64,000 bases of DNA, from positions 92,702,180-92,766,179 of the forward strand of contig CM043962.1 in the NCBI GenBank assembly GCA_014529385.2, written 5' to 3'. This document shows positions 1-11,138 of this stretch, piece by piece. This DNA is from Adiantum capillus-veneris. Lineage: Eukaryota > Streptophyta > Polypodiopsida > Polypodiales > Pteridaceae. Each line of letters begins with the position of its first letter. Positions within the stretch are counted from its first letter, which is position 1. A model generated the notes under the pieces. That model worked only from the letters and a program-made list of their open reading frames with translations. It was not told the origin of the DNA and searched no databases. The position numbers were made by a program, and so were the translations under genes.

Positions 1-1726
1 GGGGAGAGAGAGGGTAGTGCGTAGCGTGCAGGGCATCACTCCTGGCACCGCACTGTACATAAGAGGGAAAGGAAGCACTCCATAGCTCTTAACCTGTGAC
101 AGAAGCTGCAAATGAGCCCTCCTCCCTTCAAATTCAGTGCCACTTCTTCCTTGAGGAGGCAAGTGCATAGAAATGTGCCACTTGGCGCATTTACAAGCAT
201 TTTCCCGTTTCGGGTTCGCCGCTTAAAAATATCCTGACCGGTTGCCTAGTTGACTTTGCGGCAGCGTAATAAAATGTTCCCCTTGTCATTCCGGAGGTAA
301 TGACGCGAATACATTTTCAGGTCCCAAAATAGCAATTCCCTAAATTTTAGGAGATGTTGCCATTGTATCTTTCTAGGTCATCCGACCCTCTTTGTACACT
401 GCAGCCACATCAAAAATTGAAATGTAGCCTATGTAGCAAAGGATTCCACTTTGGCTAGTCAATGACCCCACTTTGGCTAACCATAGTCCTTGTCCAACCT
501 TAGTGCTCTCTTGCCCTCAGGCCTGGACTCCTCTGAACAGTTCCACACTAGGTATGCAATGCAGGGCAGTTAGATTTCTCAAGGTGTGTTTCCAAAAAGT
601 GAAAGTAAATAAAAAATATGAAAGAAATCAACAAAAAGGATAGATAGTAGTCACACGCTTGTGACAGAGAGCCTTCCGTTCTTAGTGAGAGAGTGCACTG
701 GACACAAACAAAGTGAATGGACACTGTGCATGAAGGTGCATGAGACTGAGAGATAGAGAGAGAAGAGAATACGACACCAGAGACGTTGTAAAACCCTCCT
801 CCAAAGGCCCCACTCGATGCGAGAGTGGTCTACTATTGATTGCACAATCTGGTACAAGTGTATGTGGAAGCTAACTGATGCAAGTTTAATGGGCTGTGTC
901 GAGGTCGACGGTGATGAGACTATGGTTGAAAACTGAATGCTTGATGAATCTGCAAGGGGTCGAAGTTGTCGGGCTGATCTGCTACTGTTTTGCTTGCTAA
1001 ATTGTTTATTGAAACTGCTGCCTAAAAACGCTGTTTGTGGCTGAAACAAAACGCTGGATTGGGCTGTTTGTAGGCGCTTTTGGGACTGCTTGAAAACACT
1101 GCTACATTGTGCACTTGCTGGCTGAAATCGCCTTGCTGAAAACGCTGGATGGCTGTTGCAAAAACGCTAAAAGGGCTGGCTGAAAAATGCTAGGCAGCAG
1201 GGCACCCAAAGCGCTAACTGAAGAGGCTTTGTGTTGCTGAATTCACTGGCTGAAAACACTGCTTGGAATCGCCAAGGCCAGGCTGAATTTGTTGATGAAG
1301 CTTGGTGAACAAAACGTCAGCCAAGGGGGGGAAATCTTGTTGAGAGAGAGAGAGGGGGAACCTGTTGCGCTTTGGCCTGTGTTCTCCTTGCTCTTCTGCC
1401 AAATGGTGCTAGCCCTGGTTCTCTTATATATTATCTTACCCATTTTGCCCTACTCAGTTCCCAACAAAAGTCACTTAAAATAATAAGTAAAAAATGTCAA
1501 AAATAGGGAAAATATGTTTAATGCACTCGAAAATTCCCTTGATGGATTCTAGTGGTAATGCTGATGAACATGCTGTGTGCAACCAGAGGATATGCATTGA
1601 CTTTAAGTGCCTGGGCATGCACGGTCTGCGAACAGACTCACAAAAGTGCCAAAACACTTCCTAAGCTAGACTGATTGGAGTGATTGAACCCTTGTCATGC
1701 TGTAGCTTGTTCACGGACACAGAGGG
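1..1726. other. Unassigned repeat-like DNA
   Basis: I recognise no gene here. Open frames on both strands are short, and their translations show no family motif. The stretch contains a cryptic repeat (1012-1275, listed separately) and ends at a recognisable LTR fragment near 1727. It may be decayed transposon sequence. Confidence 0.4.
1012..1275. repeat. Cryptic interspersed CTGAAAACGCTG-type repeat
   Basis: Variants of a short word close to CTGAAAACGCTG recur about eight times in 260 bases, for example around 1040, 1088, 1121, 1135, 1161, 1180, 1240 and 1250. Spacing is irregular, so this is a degenerate or cryptic repeat rather than a clean tandem array. No coding or RNA function is evident. 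Confidence 0.45.
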
Positions 1727-1790
1727 TGTCACGTGACACACAAGCAAGAAATCAATAGCAACTCACGAATAGAAACTTCAACAATTGAAC

Positions 1791-1879
<89 letters not shown>
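1727..1879 (-). mobile_element. LTR fragment (left half), interrupted by a LINE
   Basis: The segment starts with TGTCAC and contains a word (near 1775-1793) that matches the LTR at 7128-7150 and, in reverse, the E-element LTR near 9860: an ACTTCAA...CAATTGAACT block followed by a GA run. The matching right half of an LTR (GGCCCCAAAGATTGG core) appears at 6792, on the other side of a LINE. I infer that the LINE split one LTR at its GA tract. Confidence 0.5.
1795..1879. repeat. (GA)n microsatellite, about 42 units
   Basis: An uninterrupted AG/GA dinucleotide run. It occupies the place where related LTRs carry a short purine tract (for example 7155-7173), so it looks like an expansion of an LTR-internal GA tract. 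Long Leu-Ser or Arg-Glu frames across it are artefacts. Confidence 0.97.
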
Positions 1880-1883
<4 letters not shown>

Positions 1884-1977
1884 GATGTATTTACGTCCTT
1901 GGTGGGCCAAAATGACCCATGGGACCCAAAATCTCATACATGAGACTCCCCCCTTCCCATGTGAAGGAGGGGGCGTG

Positions 1978-4569
1978 TCATGATTCTGTGGTGATCTTGT
2001 TTGTGAGTGTGGTGTGATGTTCGAGCACTTTGGCAAGATAGATGCCTAGTGCTACTGGAGAGGGATGTGTTCTTGAAAGAAGCTCCTCAAATGTAGTACA
2101 TCCTTGAATAAGTTGAGGAAAGTCGACCCGAATGTACGCATATACTGGACATTCAAGGGTTACATGTGCCTCATTTTCCAATGAATTCAAGTTGCATTGA
2201 GTGCATCTCCTTATGTTTGCATCAATATTCAGCTATCCTCCCGTTTCACTTTTGAGCACGTGTGATCTTGTCCGCATCAAGGTGATGGCCCGTCTCGCAC
2301 TGTAGGACATGGGTGTCTTGATATGCATTTGGATTTCCCCGGTTTTGTAATCTTCCCAATATCGTGTGTTTATGTGCTTGCAATAGTATTCAAACTTGGA
2401 CCTTTGCATTGCATTCTTCCATTTGCTATGAAGGGCCTCAAGTAATTGTAGTTCAAAATTCAGCTCGTGCTCATGCTTGGTACCTTCCTCTACATGCATG
2501 TCCACATATGCTCCCACATTCCATTTAGAGAACCATTTCCTGATATCCTCAACAAGGCTAGAGGTGAGAAACTTGCTTTTGTTTTGCGGCTTACATCCTT
2601 CCTCCCATGCTATGTGAGGCAAACGGTTATTAGGCATCAATTTCACCTTCAAGAGATATCTATGCATTCTTTGCAAAGCAAGCATTTCCAATGGTCTTTG
2701 TCTAGTCTCCAATAGCATCACTGAGTATGGTGTTGTGGTGTTTATCCCCATATGTCCCCTACCCCATACAATAGCGTTTGGACCACACACGCATTGAAAG
2801 CCATGGACTTTATTTCCCACCTTCTAATGACGCTTTGTTTACACATGTTTTCAAACTCGTAATACCTTGCTTGTCCTACCTCAATTCTTGTTTTTGCACA
2901 TTGCCCCCATCTATGATTCGAAGGTATAATGATGCCCAAGTATTTAAAGCTGTCAACTGCTTGAATCTCTTGCCCATCATACATAAGGGCGGGTTGATCC
3001 TTTGATTTGTGTGTACAAGTCGCCATACATTTTGTTTTGTGACATTCACTGAGAGTCATATAGCTTCGCAGAAAGCATGTACCACATCCAAAAGTTTTTG
3101 CAAAAGAGATATGCTATGCGCTAAAAGAACCACATCATCAGCATAAATGAGGAGTAGCAAAGTAATGAGGCCTATGTTTGGTGCATCTTCATTATCTTGC
3201 GTCGTTTGGCATATAAAGTCCTCAAGCTCATCTATGCATAGCCCAAATAATGTTGGGGACAAAGGACACCCTTGTTTGACGCCTATTGTGCTAAAGAACT
3301 CTTTGGAGAAGCCTATTTGCATTTTCAGTTTACATCGAACCGCATGGTATAGGCGTGCCACCGCAACCCTCAAATTCATGGGAACCCCAATGGTCTCCAT
3401 GCGGGACCATAACCCATGACGAGATACCGTATCAAACGCTTTCTTAAAGTCCACAAAACAGCAGTACATAGTTTCCCCTTTGAGTCGCGCCTCTTCCATC
3501 ATAATCCGGAGTGTAATCAAGTGGTCTATGGTACTATGTTTTGCTCTAAAACCTGCTTGACTGATAGCCCTCTTTCCACTGTTTTCAGTCCATGTGCTAA
3601 AATCTTTTTCTATCAGACTCCCGAAAAGTTTTGCCATGCAAGAGCCCACCATGATGGTGCGGTAGTTCGTGAGTAGGTTACGGTCTCCTCCTTTTAAACA
3701 AAGCTTTGACCCAATTCTCTTGCCAATTTTCAAGCATATCTTGGTGAATAGCTTGATTCATCATGCAGTGTCTCCATTTATTAGCTTCATTACCCGACCA
3801 TTTCAGCATTTCAGAGTTGAAGTGCAAAATGTCAAGAGGCTTTCCCAGTGGCTAGTTTTTTCAAACCTCTCAAAGCCGCTGCAAAAGTTATAGGTTCCTT
3901 AGTGTCAACGTGAATTTTAGCATTCATCATTATTTGAGCATCGGTGGGAGCATAGAGTGTTTGAGCATATACATACATTTCGTCCATGCTGAAATTTCCC
4001 AGTATATCCTCATTTTTTCCTTTCATGTTGCGCCATGCTTTCTTGGGTTCTTTCTTAAATCGAATCACCTCTTGCTCCTCCTTCAAAAGTTCATGCATCC
4101 TTCTCTTTTTCCTTTTCAACATTCTGTATTCCTTGGCTGCATTTTCCCACTCCTTCGTGGACTTATTGAAGCACTTTAGCTTGTGTTTGGCTGCTTTACA
4201 CTCTTCATCAAACCATGGGTTATGAGGGAGACCCTTCACTTGTTGTTGGTCTCTTTTAGATCGCCCCATAGTGACCTCCGTTGCCTCTTCTATTGCTTGA
4301 CGAAAGGTAGCCCAATTTTCTGAAATGTTTCGGGATATGCATTGTCTACTCAATAGGCTGTCCAGAAAAGTGGCGTAATCAAATTTCTTTGTAACTTGCA
4401 TTTGATATGCCCAACTTGTCGCCTTTTGGAGGCGTTGTATAGGCATGTGTGGGAGGTCTAGACATACATGAATTGGAGTATGGTCCGAGTTCGGTGACCG
4501 AGCACCAATTTTAAAGTGTCCAATTAAATCCAATGCATTGTGGCTAACTAACGCATAATCATTAGTGCT
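1978..4569 (-). pseudogene. LINE ORF2, linker, reverse transcriptase and C-terminal region (broken)
   Basis: The reverse transcriptase palm is readable between 3733 and 3056. It has the fingers/palm blocks of LINE RTs: a DFKKAFD motif, a GVKQGCPLSPTLFG motif and the catalytic YADD (near 3125-3140). The linker at 4569-3832 contains the SDHTP end of the endonuclease fold. C-terminal pieces lie at 3059-2742, 2820-2233 and 2190-1978; the last has a Cys/His-like ECPVY segment of the kind found after LINE RTs. Several frameshifts separate the pieces, so no functional polymerase is encoded. RT would copy the element RNA at a nicked target site. Family assignment is firm; exact ends of each block are approximate. 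Confidence 0.85.
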
Positions 4570-5051
4570 AATAATCTTATTCTTCCTGTTTGGACGAGCA
4601 ACGAAGTTGAGATCACATATTGTCAAGTTTGGTTCTTTGCTCTTCGTAGGTTTGTAGTAGTATTCATTTTTCGATTTCGTATTTAGCTTACCTGAGGACT
4701 TAAGAATGTGTTTCGTTAGAAGCTGTTGTGTGAAGTTTGATTTCTAGGATTAAGTTTTTAAGATGTCTTATCCTTTTTTTTTTTTCTTTTGCTTAAAGTT
4801 GAGTACTTGTTTTAAGCCAAATACGGTGCGTCAACTTATTTTACACATGCTTTTTCTAAAAACATTTTTAAGTTAATAATGTTTTGTTTTATCTAGTTTT
4901 GTTTCATAGCAAACAAAGTGATTTAGTTAGTTTGTTTGTTTGTTTTTGTTTTTCTTTTCTTTTCTTGTGTCCCTTGCTTTTATAGTTTTATGAGTGCTTT
5001 ATTCCCTCTTATAATTCGTGAGTTCAGACTATTCTGAACTTATGAAGGTAT
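4570..5051. mobile_element. 482-bp AT-rich insertion with 15-bp target-site duplication
   Basis: The LINE ORF2 frame is interrupted exactly here. The 15 bases ATAATCATTAGTGCT occur on both sides, at 4555-4569 and 5052-5066, and the encoded words STNDY on the two sides overlap in register. The insert is T-rich with runs of T and GTTT, and has no recognisable coding capacity. A 15-bp duplication is typical of target-primed reverse transcription. I see no clean poly-A end and cannot name the family. Confidence 0.7.
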
Positions 5052-5066
5052 ATAATCATTAGTGCT

Positions 5067-5699
5067 TCTTCCATGGTTTGATGTATAGCATGTGTATGTT
5101 CCGGAGCTTGCAAATTTCTTGGTGCCATTCATGACTACAAGTTGCATAGAATTCATTATAGATATCAAAGCCGAACCTTGTTCATTCATGAGGTGATCGC
5201 ATGAGCATCTATCCCACATTGTATCTAATACGAGATCGCCATCTTTGTCTGCGGGATGGATTGAGTAGTCAACCAATTGAACCTGTATGTTGGCTATGCG
5301 AGCATTAAGATCCCCGAGTATCATCACTGCCTCCTTTGGTGTGTAGGTTGCAATATCTGTATATAAGTTGGCAAAAGGGTCATTCTTGGAGAGATTATGC
5401 AAATCATAGAACGGGGATTCCAGATGTGGGATTTAGCATCCCGCAATGAACATCGATCTCCCAAATGTACATATCTCAGCCCATATGTATCGTTTGTGTT
5501 CATCTATCTTGCATATCTTAACCCGATTTTGCATTTCCTCCTTGTATATTATAACAACACTCCCTTGCCCGCGCATCTTGGTACCAGGCCACCAAACCGA
5601 GTGTGTAATATATCCTTGAATACTTGGCAGTCTACATGTGTCCTGTTCCCACGTTTCAAGTAGAAAAAGTATGTCTGCTTGTGGTAGAACCTCTGTCAA
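5067..5699 (-). pseudogene. LINE ORF2, endonuclease domain (broken)
   Basis: Two frames (5699-5433 and 5402-5067) together read as an exonuclease-endonuclease-phosphatase fold domain. The GDLNARI motif of LINE endonucleases is present around 5300, and an LLETW segment lies near the N-terminus. This nuclease nicks the chromosomal target in the family's insertion mechanism. A frameshift near 5420 and the downstream 482-bp insertion separate it from the RT, so it is non-functional as written. Confidence 0.8.
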
Positions 5700-5843
5700 T
5701 CCTTCCCATTTGTGCCAAGGGAAACCTCGGCAATTCCAACTTGTGACGTGTATGTTCGTGGTCCCATGGGTTTCCCCCTGTCATGCTTCTGGTGATGTTG
5801 CCCCTGTGGAGGTGGTGTTCTTTTTCATTCGTTCTTCATATGC

Positions 5844-6640
5844 CTATCTTCTTTCTTTTTGTTTCGCTGGTCTCCTGTCTTCACTGATGTAAATTGGGTT
5901 GTCCCTTAGATAAATGCGAGCATTTTCGAGTATGATGGCTCTTTTACGTGCATCCAACATTGTGCATACAATCGCGCGATTGTTCTCAGGCCTCTGCTTA
6001 CCCACACGGTGTGCCCCATACACCACTACATCATGCATGCCAAATGTGTTTGCAAGGAGGTCCATGACCTCCGTATTCAACATGAGTACTTTCTCATTGT
6101 CAGATTCGGGTATGCCTCGGATCACAATATTCATACTGCGTTTCTCTCGCTCATTATACTCATCTACATTTCCATACGTCTCATGTGTCTGCGGCATGGC
6201 ATTTGGAGTACTTACTACATGTGCCTAGGAGGTCATATTTCTTGTTGCATTATCACTCGTGTGCAAGCTTCTCATCGTGTGTAGCTAGAGTGTCTTGCAC
6301 ATTGGAGACCTGTTTGCTTAATGCATCTTGCAGGGCTTGAATTTTCTCATCTTGATGTTGCATTTTCATATTTTGTATTTGGATTGTGTGCTCCAATTCC
6401 TGATTCTTTAGTGCAAGATTTTTAATGTCCTCACCCTACCTCATCACCATTTCCTGTAAGGATGAGATAAAGCCCCAAATATCTTGCATCGAGCATATCA
6501 CAGATTTCTCGGTTCCTGCACCTGTGTCTTTACCTATCCTTGTATTTGTACCCGTACGTGTATCCATCTTGGATGGGGTGTTTGGTTATCCTTTGCATTC
6601 GTCATGTTTCTTGTCGGTGACGATCGCACGGAAAGCCCAC
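5844..6640 (-). pseudogene. LINE ORF1, coiled-coil plus L1-type RNA-binding domain
   Basis: Positions 6197-5844 encode an RRM-like block with the MNIVIRGIPE motif shared by L1 ORF1 proteins and a following ARKRAIILENA segment. Upstream (6480-6230) the frame is rich in Leu, Gln, Lys and Glu and reads as a coiled coil, interrupted by stops. ORF1 proteins trimerise and coat the element RNA. The gene is broken between the coiled coil and the RNA-binding part. The start codon is not certain. Confidence 0.7.
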
Positions 6641-6790
6641 TTCTCGAAACCCGCAAGTTGACTGGTTCACTCATTCATATGGGTCGGGAACCTTGCTGCA
6701 ATGGTGCGCACAGGGGTGACCCACAGCAGTGGCGGGGGTCCGTGTAGCTACAGCAGCTTCAATGCTTACAGTGGCCGCTTCCAGATGCAC

Positions 6791-7020
6791 TGGCCCCAAA
6801 GATTGGTGCCCCTTTCGGTATTTTTTAATCTATTGATGATCACAAAAGTACAACTTGCCATGGATCTCTCCTTTGCAGTGCTCTCAAGCTCATCTACCAA
6901 AGAGAGGGCCCTAGACTCACTTATAAAGGTTACATGGGCCCCTAAACAGGGCGCCCTCGTAGTAGCTTTTCATCTTCAAAAGCAGTGTCAAACAACGTAG
7001 CCCAAAATCTGCGCAAATCT
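6791..7020 (-). mobile_element. LTR fragment (right half of the LTR at 1727)
   Basis: Begins within the shared LTR core (GGCCCCAAAGATTGG at 6792) followed by the CTTTCGGTATTTT block, then the variable LTR region with 'aaagg' and 'gcccaaaa' words found in the other LTRs. It continues the LTR whose GA tract ends at 1879. Confidence 0.5.
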
Positions 7021-7076
7021 AGCCATAGAGCAATGTTAGCAGGGCAGTGTGATTTGCGGCGTTTTTTATGGAATTT

Positions 7077-7530
7077 GTCACAAGACGGGCACCACGTGCC
7101 AATAGAAAAGAACAGGCTGAACAGACTTTTAGCACTTCAATAACAATTGAACTAAGAGAGAGAGAGAGAGAGACGACACGTGACACGGAGTGGCGAAATT
7201 CCACCCCAGAGAGGATTGGCCCCAAACCTTGGAGCCACTTTCAATATTTCTTTATATTGCATCAACTCAGTACAAGCCGGTACTCCAACCTCTGCACCTT
7301 CTACTGGAAGCATGCGCGAGAATGAGCCATTGGCACATATTTAAAGGCCCTTGGCCTGAAAAGCAGTTATAGTGAAAAGCCTTCAAAACTCAAAAGCTTC
7401 TGGTCCAAAAGCAATGCCAAAAAAGCTGCCAACGTAAATCATGGAAATCCGTACATTCCTGTCACGTCAGCACTGCCAGCGTAAAAGCAAAAATCCGTAC
7501 AGTTCTGCCACGTCAGCAGTGAGCGGAATT
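7077..7530 (-). mobile_element. Truncated LTR (gypsy type, minus orientation)
   Basis: Starts TGTCACAAGA. It holds the GAACTAAGAGAGAG purine tract (7150-7173), the shared core (7218-7254) and two CACGTCAGCA boxes (7464 and 7511), in the same order as in other LTRs of the window. The right end is replaced at about 7531 by LINE sequence. Without a partner LTR it is a remnant. Confidence 0.6.
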
Positions 7531-7943
7531 TTTGACCCATCCTTCCTTGGTGGTCTCCAATTTGTCCTTGATGCTTGCGGTGAGGGCTTTGGTGATCTCC
7601 TCTTTGAGGGTTTCCTTGGCTTCCGCTTTGATCTCTCCTTTGGGGGTGAGCGATGCGATAGAAGCACGAAGGAGTTTGATTTGCTCTTTCATCTCTTCCT
7701 TTTCTTTCCTCCGTTCCTCCTCCTCCTCTCTCTCTGCCTCTCCCACTTCTCCTTCTCCTTCTCCTTCTCCTTCTCCTACTTCCATGCTTCCTGCTCCTTG
7801 GTGAGGCTCTCCGCTTCTTTCTCGAGCTTTACAAGGCGGTTGATGATGTTGGTGATAGAGGCATTGACGATCTTCTTGTTGTCTTTGATCTTGTTGTCCA
7901 ATTTGCTTGTCTCCTTCCCGACCTCTTCCTTCATCGTGGCCAT
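7531..7943 (-). pseudogene. LINE ORF1 N-terminal fragment (coiled coil)
   Basis: Reading from an ATG at 7943 on the minus strand, the product is a highly charged Lys/Glu/Ile/Leu heptad-like protein. It reads through a TAG in a GAAG-repeat (near 7780) into a second frame (7785-7531) with the same character. This resembles the coiled-coil half of ORF1 of the LINE at 60.7 kb, as does the C-rich, CT-repeat leader behind it. The 3' part of the element is missing. A fully independent gene is unlikely because of the broken frame. Confidence 0.55.
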
Positions 7944-8400
<457 letters not shown>

Positions 8401-8950
8401 AGATGATTATACAATGGGGGCAGATGTGCCTTTATATAGCAATTTGGGGTACTGAATAAAGTGCCCTACCCAAAATTAACCCGAATAAGTAAGATGAATG
8501 CCTAACAATCATAATAAATAATGGGACATTGGGGCCACCCTGGGCGTTCACTTGAGGTGCATAAACTTTCTCACCTACGTTGTTCTTATCTTTGTATTAG
8601 CCTACATATGAATCATGCCATTGTCTTGAGGGAAACATATGGTGTAGTTTGCCGGTTTCCTTACGAGGGAGTGTTTTGGCAGTTTTCTACATTTGCCATG
8701 TTTCTCCCACTTATAAAGGGTTATTTCCCCCTATTTCCGGCAACTATGGACTCTATAGAGAAACCTTGGCTATTGAAGATGTAGTAGTAGTGTCACGAGC
8801 ACATCTAACCCTATGTGCATGGGGACAAGCTAACTCCTACTTCTAGGACAACCTAGGAAGTGTTCTCGCACCTTTGTGAGCCTGTACTCAGGTCTAGGCA
8901 CTGTAGCGTAGTTGCATACCCTCTGATTACACGTGATCACCGCTAGTGTT
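8401..8950. other. Unassigned sequence
   Basis: No gene or family motif recognised. It lies between the LINE leader and the end of a gypsy LTR and may be LTR sequence too diverged to place. Confidence 0.3.
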
Positions 8951-9151
8951 TGCTAGGTGTAAAAGCATCAAGTCTAAAATCATCTAGTCCCAAAAGCTAG
9001 TGCTTATAATTGCAAAAAGCTACTAGCGCAATTTGCGGAATTTTCGTACAACTACCTTGTCATTAGCCAACGCAATTTGTGAAAATTTTGTACGACAGCA
9101 AGCGCATGAACTGCGGGGTTCGTAATGTTGCCACGTCACTTGCTTGTCACA
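8951..9151 (-). mobile_element. Element F: end of 3' LTR (gypsy, minus strand)
   Basis: Words such as 'aaaagctagtgct', repeated 'caatttg..aatttt.gtac' and a final GCCACGTCACTTGCTTGTCACA match the end of other LTRs here. It is followed directly by TACGCCTCTCTT (9152-9163), a polypurine tract on the minus strand, as in element A (14172). The left end of the LTR is unclear. Confidence 0.6.
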
Positions 9152-9230
9152 TACGCCTCTCTTAAAGAAGGGTAATCATTCTTGATTACACCTCAAAACA
9201 ACTAAAGAACAGAAACTTTCTGCAGTAGAT
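9152..9230 (-). mobile_element. Element F: polypurine tract and 3' untranslated region
   Basis: Homologous to the start of the A-element 3' region (14172-14260): polypurine tract, then 'gtaatca...gattac.cct.aaaac'. The match resumes at 33799 ('tagatactgac', like 'cagacactgac' in A). Element E was therefore inserted here; TAGAT is duplicated at 9226-9230 and 33799-33803. Confidence 0.7.
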
Positions 9231-9940
9231 TGTCACAAACTGCTGACGTGTCAAGCCACTGAAGAACGGAGCCAACCTGCAGATCCCGGCCGAGGGGCCT
9301 AAACCCTAAGAAGAAGCAGTAGAAGTTTTATCAACTTGCAAAGTCTTGCCGAGCGACCTATTTTTTAAGAGGAGTTCCCACCAACTTATGGGACCCCGTC
9401 CGATGGGACCGAAGTGACCTAAAGACATCAGAGTCAAGCAGGACCCAGAGACACACCCAATTTCCCTTGCGTAAATTGTTGATGATGTGGCAGTTGTACA
9501 ACCCTGCCGAAATTTGCGTTGACTTTTTGAAGTGGCGGCCCGTACGGATTTCTGCGTTTCACATTGGTGATTGCTGATGTGGCAGCCTGTACGGAAATTT
9601 CCTTCAATTTGTGCTAATGCCTTTTGTGGCCATATGCTTTTAGAACTTGAAGCTTTTCATGTAACTGCTTTTCATGGCCAAGGGCCTTTAAATATGAGCC
9701 AAGGGCTCATTCTCTGGCACGCTCCCGTGTAGAGGATATAATATCGGCACTGTATTCAATTCAAGCAATATAAAGAAATACAAAAAGAGATGCCAATGTT
9801 TGGGCCAGTCTATCTTGGGGTAGAACTCCGCCACTCCTCTCTTGTGTCGTGTATCTCTTTCAGTTCAGTTGTTATTTGAAGTGCTTAAAGTTGTTCAGTC
9901 TGTTCTTTTCCGTTCGCACGTCGTGCGCGTTCCCGTGACA
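9231..9940 (+). repeat. Element E 5' LTR (710 bp)
   Basis: Runs TGTCACAAAC to CCGTGACA. It has ACGT/TGTGGCA boxes in the first half, a TATA-like TTTAAATA (9687-9694) followed by an inverted GAGCC..GGCTC, the shared core in + orientation (9773-9803, AAGAAATA...GCCAATGTTTGGG) and the CTCTTTCAGTTCAGTTGTTATTTGAAG block near the 3' end. It aligns over its length with 33113-33798. Confidence 0.85.
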
Positions 9941-9958
9941 GTGCTATCAAAGCTTTAG
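9941..9958 (+). other. Element E primer-binding site
   Basis: GTGCTATCAAAGC directly after the 5' LTR resembles the canonical TGGTATCAGAGC complementary to the 3' end of initiator-Met tRNA, with two mismatches. The position agrees with + strand polarity. Confidence 0.65.
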
Positions 9959-10025
9959 GCATGTGCTTTTTTGACAGCATACCGGTCCTACCTCCAAAGC
10001 TTACTGGAAATTTTATTCAAGAATC

Positions 10026-10440
10026 TTGCGTCTCGACCTCAGACTTATTAGCCACTCCCACCCTTCGTCCATCGTGCATTGGGGGCGTTCCCTCCCGTCT
10101 TCATCGCTCGTGACTACCATGGGTCTATACCTTGCACGTTCCTTCAAGGGTGAATCTGGGCTTATCTTGGATTCATCTAGGTATATAAGCCATGAGGAAT
10201 TCAAGATCACTTGCACGAGAAGGATCAATTTTATTTCGAGCCACCGTTTTTCTCAGAGGCAGTGCGCCATGAAGTGGCGGATTTCTATAGCTACCAAGCG
10301 CACACTCCAAGGACTTGGCAAGCTTTCAAGAAAATTTTTGCCCGAAGTTACATGCTTTCTGACATCTTCCTTCTGAGTATAGCTTTTGGTAAGGGAAGTA
10401 TCCTGAAATGCTTGCTACGAAAACCCTAGCAGATTACAAC
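10026..10440 (+). pseudogene. Possible gag remnant of element E
   Basis: One frame reads through a segment with a VADFY...TWQAFKKIFARSY pattern, which resembles the conserved core of gypsy Gag (aromatic-rich W..F...F...Y). Stops and shifts bracket it. Similarity is by eye only, and another origin is possible. Confidence 0.3.
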
Positions 10441-10747
10441 TTGCAGTCTTTGGACAGGTGTCTCTTCTCGTGATGATAACCTTGGAGACTGGTGTGATTG
10501 CTATATCTTAGGGCTACCATCATGGCAACAGGAACAATGTTTGTTGAGGCCTGTTTTGAGTATTCAAGAGCTTATGGACCATGCTATGGTCCGACACAAA
10601 TTTATGGAAAAAATCTAACCCTAATTTTGTTGTATGTTTCAAGACGGAAGTCTTATCGACTTTCGAGCTTGACTAATATCGAGAATGCTTTTCTAAGTTT
10701 GATTTAGCAGTTTTCTAAATTTTTATTTGAGAACTTGAGAACCAGCT

Positions 10748-11138
10748 GGAGTGGTGAGAAATTATGTTTGAGAATGCTTGCACATACTCATGGCCCGGAC
10801 CCTTGTGGCTATTTGCAGGGGGAGTTTTGAATGTTTGAAAAGTACTGTTTTTACTTATGGCCCGGATCCTTGTGGTTATTTACGAGGGGAGTATTGTTGT
10901 TGTTACTCATGGCCCAGACCCTTGTGATTATTTATGGAAGGAGTATTAAGAAGTATGAGTAGTGGTTACTCTTAGCACCTCCAAATGATGCAGGCTACGG
11001 TCAGGGGGCGTTTGGTTGTAAAAGGCCTCTATATCTCATGGCCTGGACCTTTTTAGGTTTGATTGTTTCGATGATTGGTGATTTACTCCCGCGTGGAGTG
11101 GTGAGAAATTATATTTGAGAATGCTTGCACATACTCAT
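10748..11138 (+). repeat. Imperfect repeats in element E internal DNA
   Basis: A 44-bp segment (10748-10791) recurs at 11095-11138 with one clear mismatch. Between them a unit with CTCATGGCCCGGACCCTTGTGG...TATTT...GGAGT recurs near 10787, 10855, 10905 and 11035. The second 44-mer ends exactly where gypsy B begins. Confidence 0.7.

Larger units (their letters stand above)
1880..6790 (-). mobile_element. L1-like LINE, decayed, with an inserted 482-bp sequence
   Basis: A non-LTR retrotransposon on the minus strand. In its own 5'-3' order it has an ORF1 with a coiled-coil and an L1-type RNA-binding domain (about 6640-5844), an apurinic-type endonuclease (5699-5067), a linker, reverse transcriptase (3733-2900) and a C-terminal region ending at 1978. 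All reading frames are broken by stops and shifts. The left end abuts a GA run after a short ATCATCATC tail. Protein similarity to the + strand LINE at 60.7-64 kb places both in one family. Confidence 0.85.

Noticed and set aside
9231-9940. 9231-9940 as a solo LTR
   Set aside because: A primer site follows it, and the matching 3' LTR with polypurine tract and the same TAGAT duplication is at 33113-33798.
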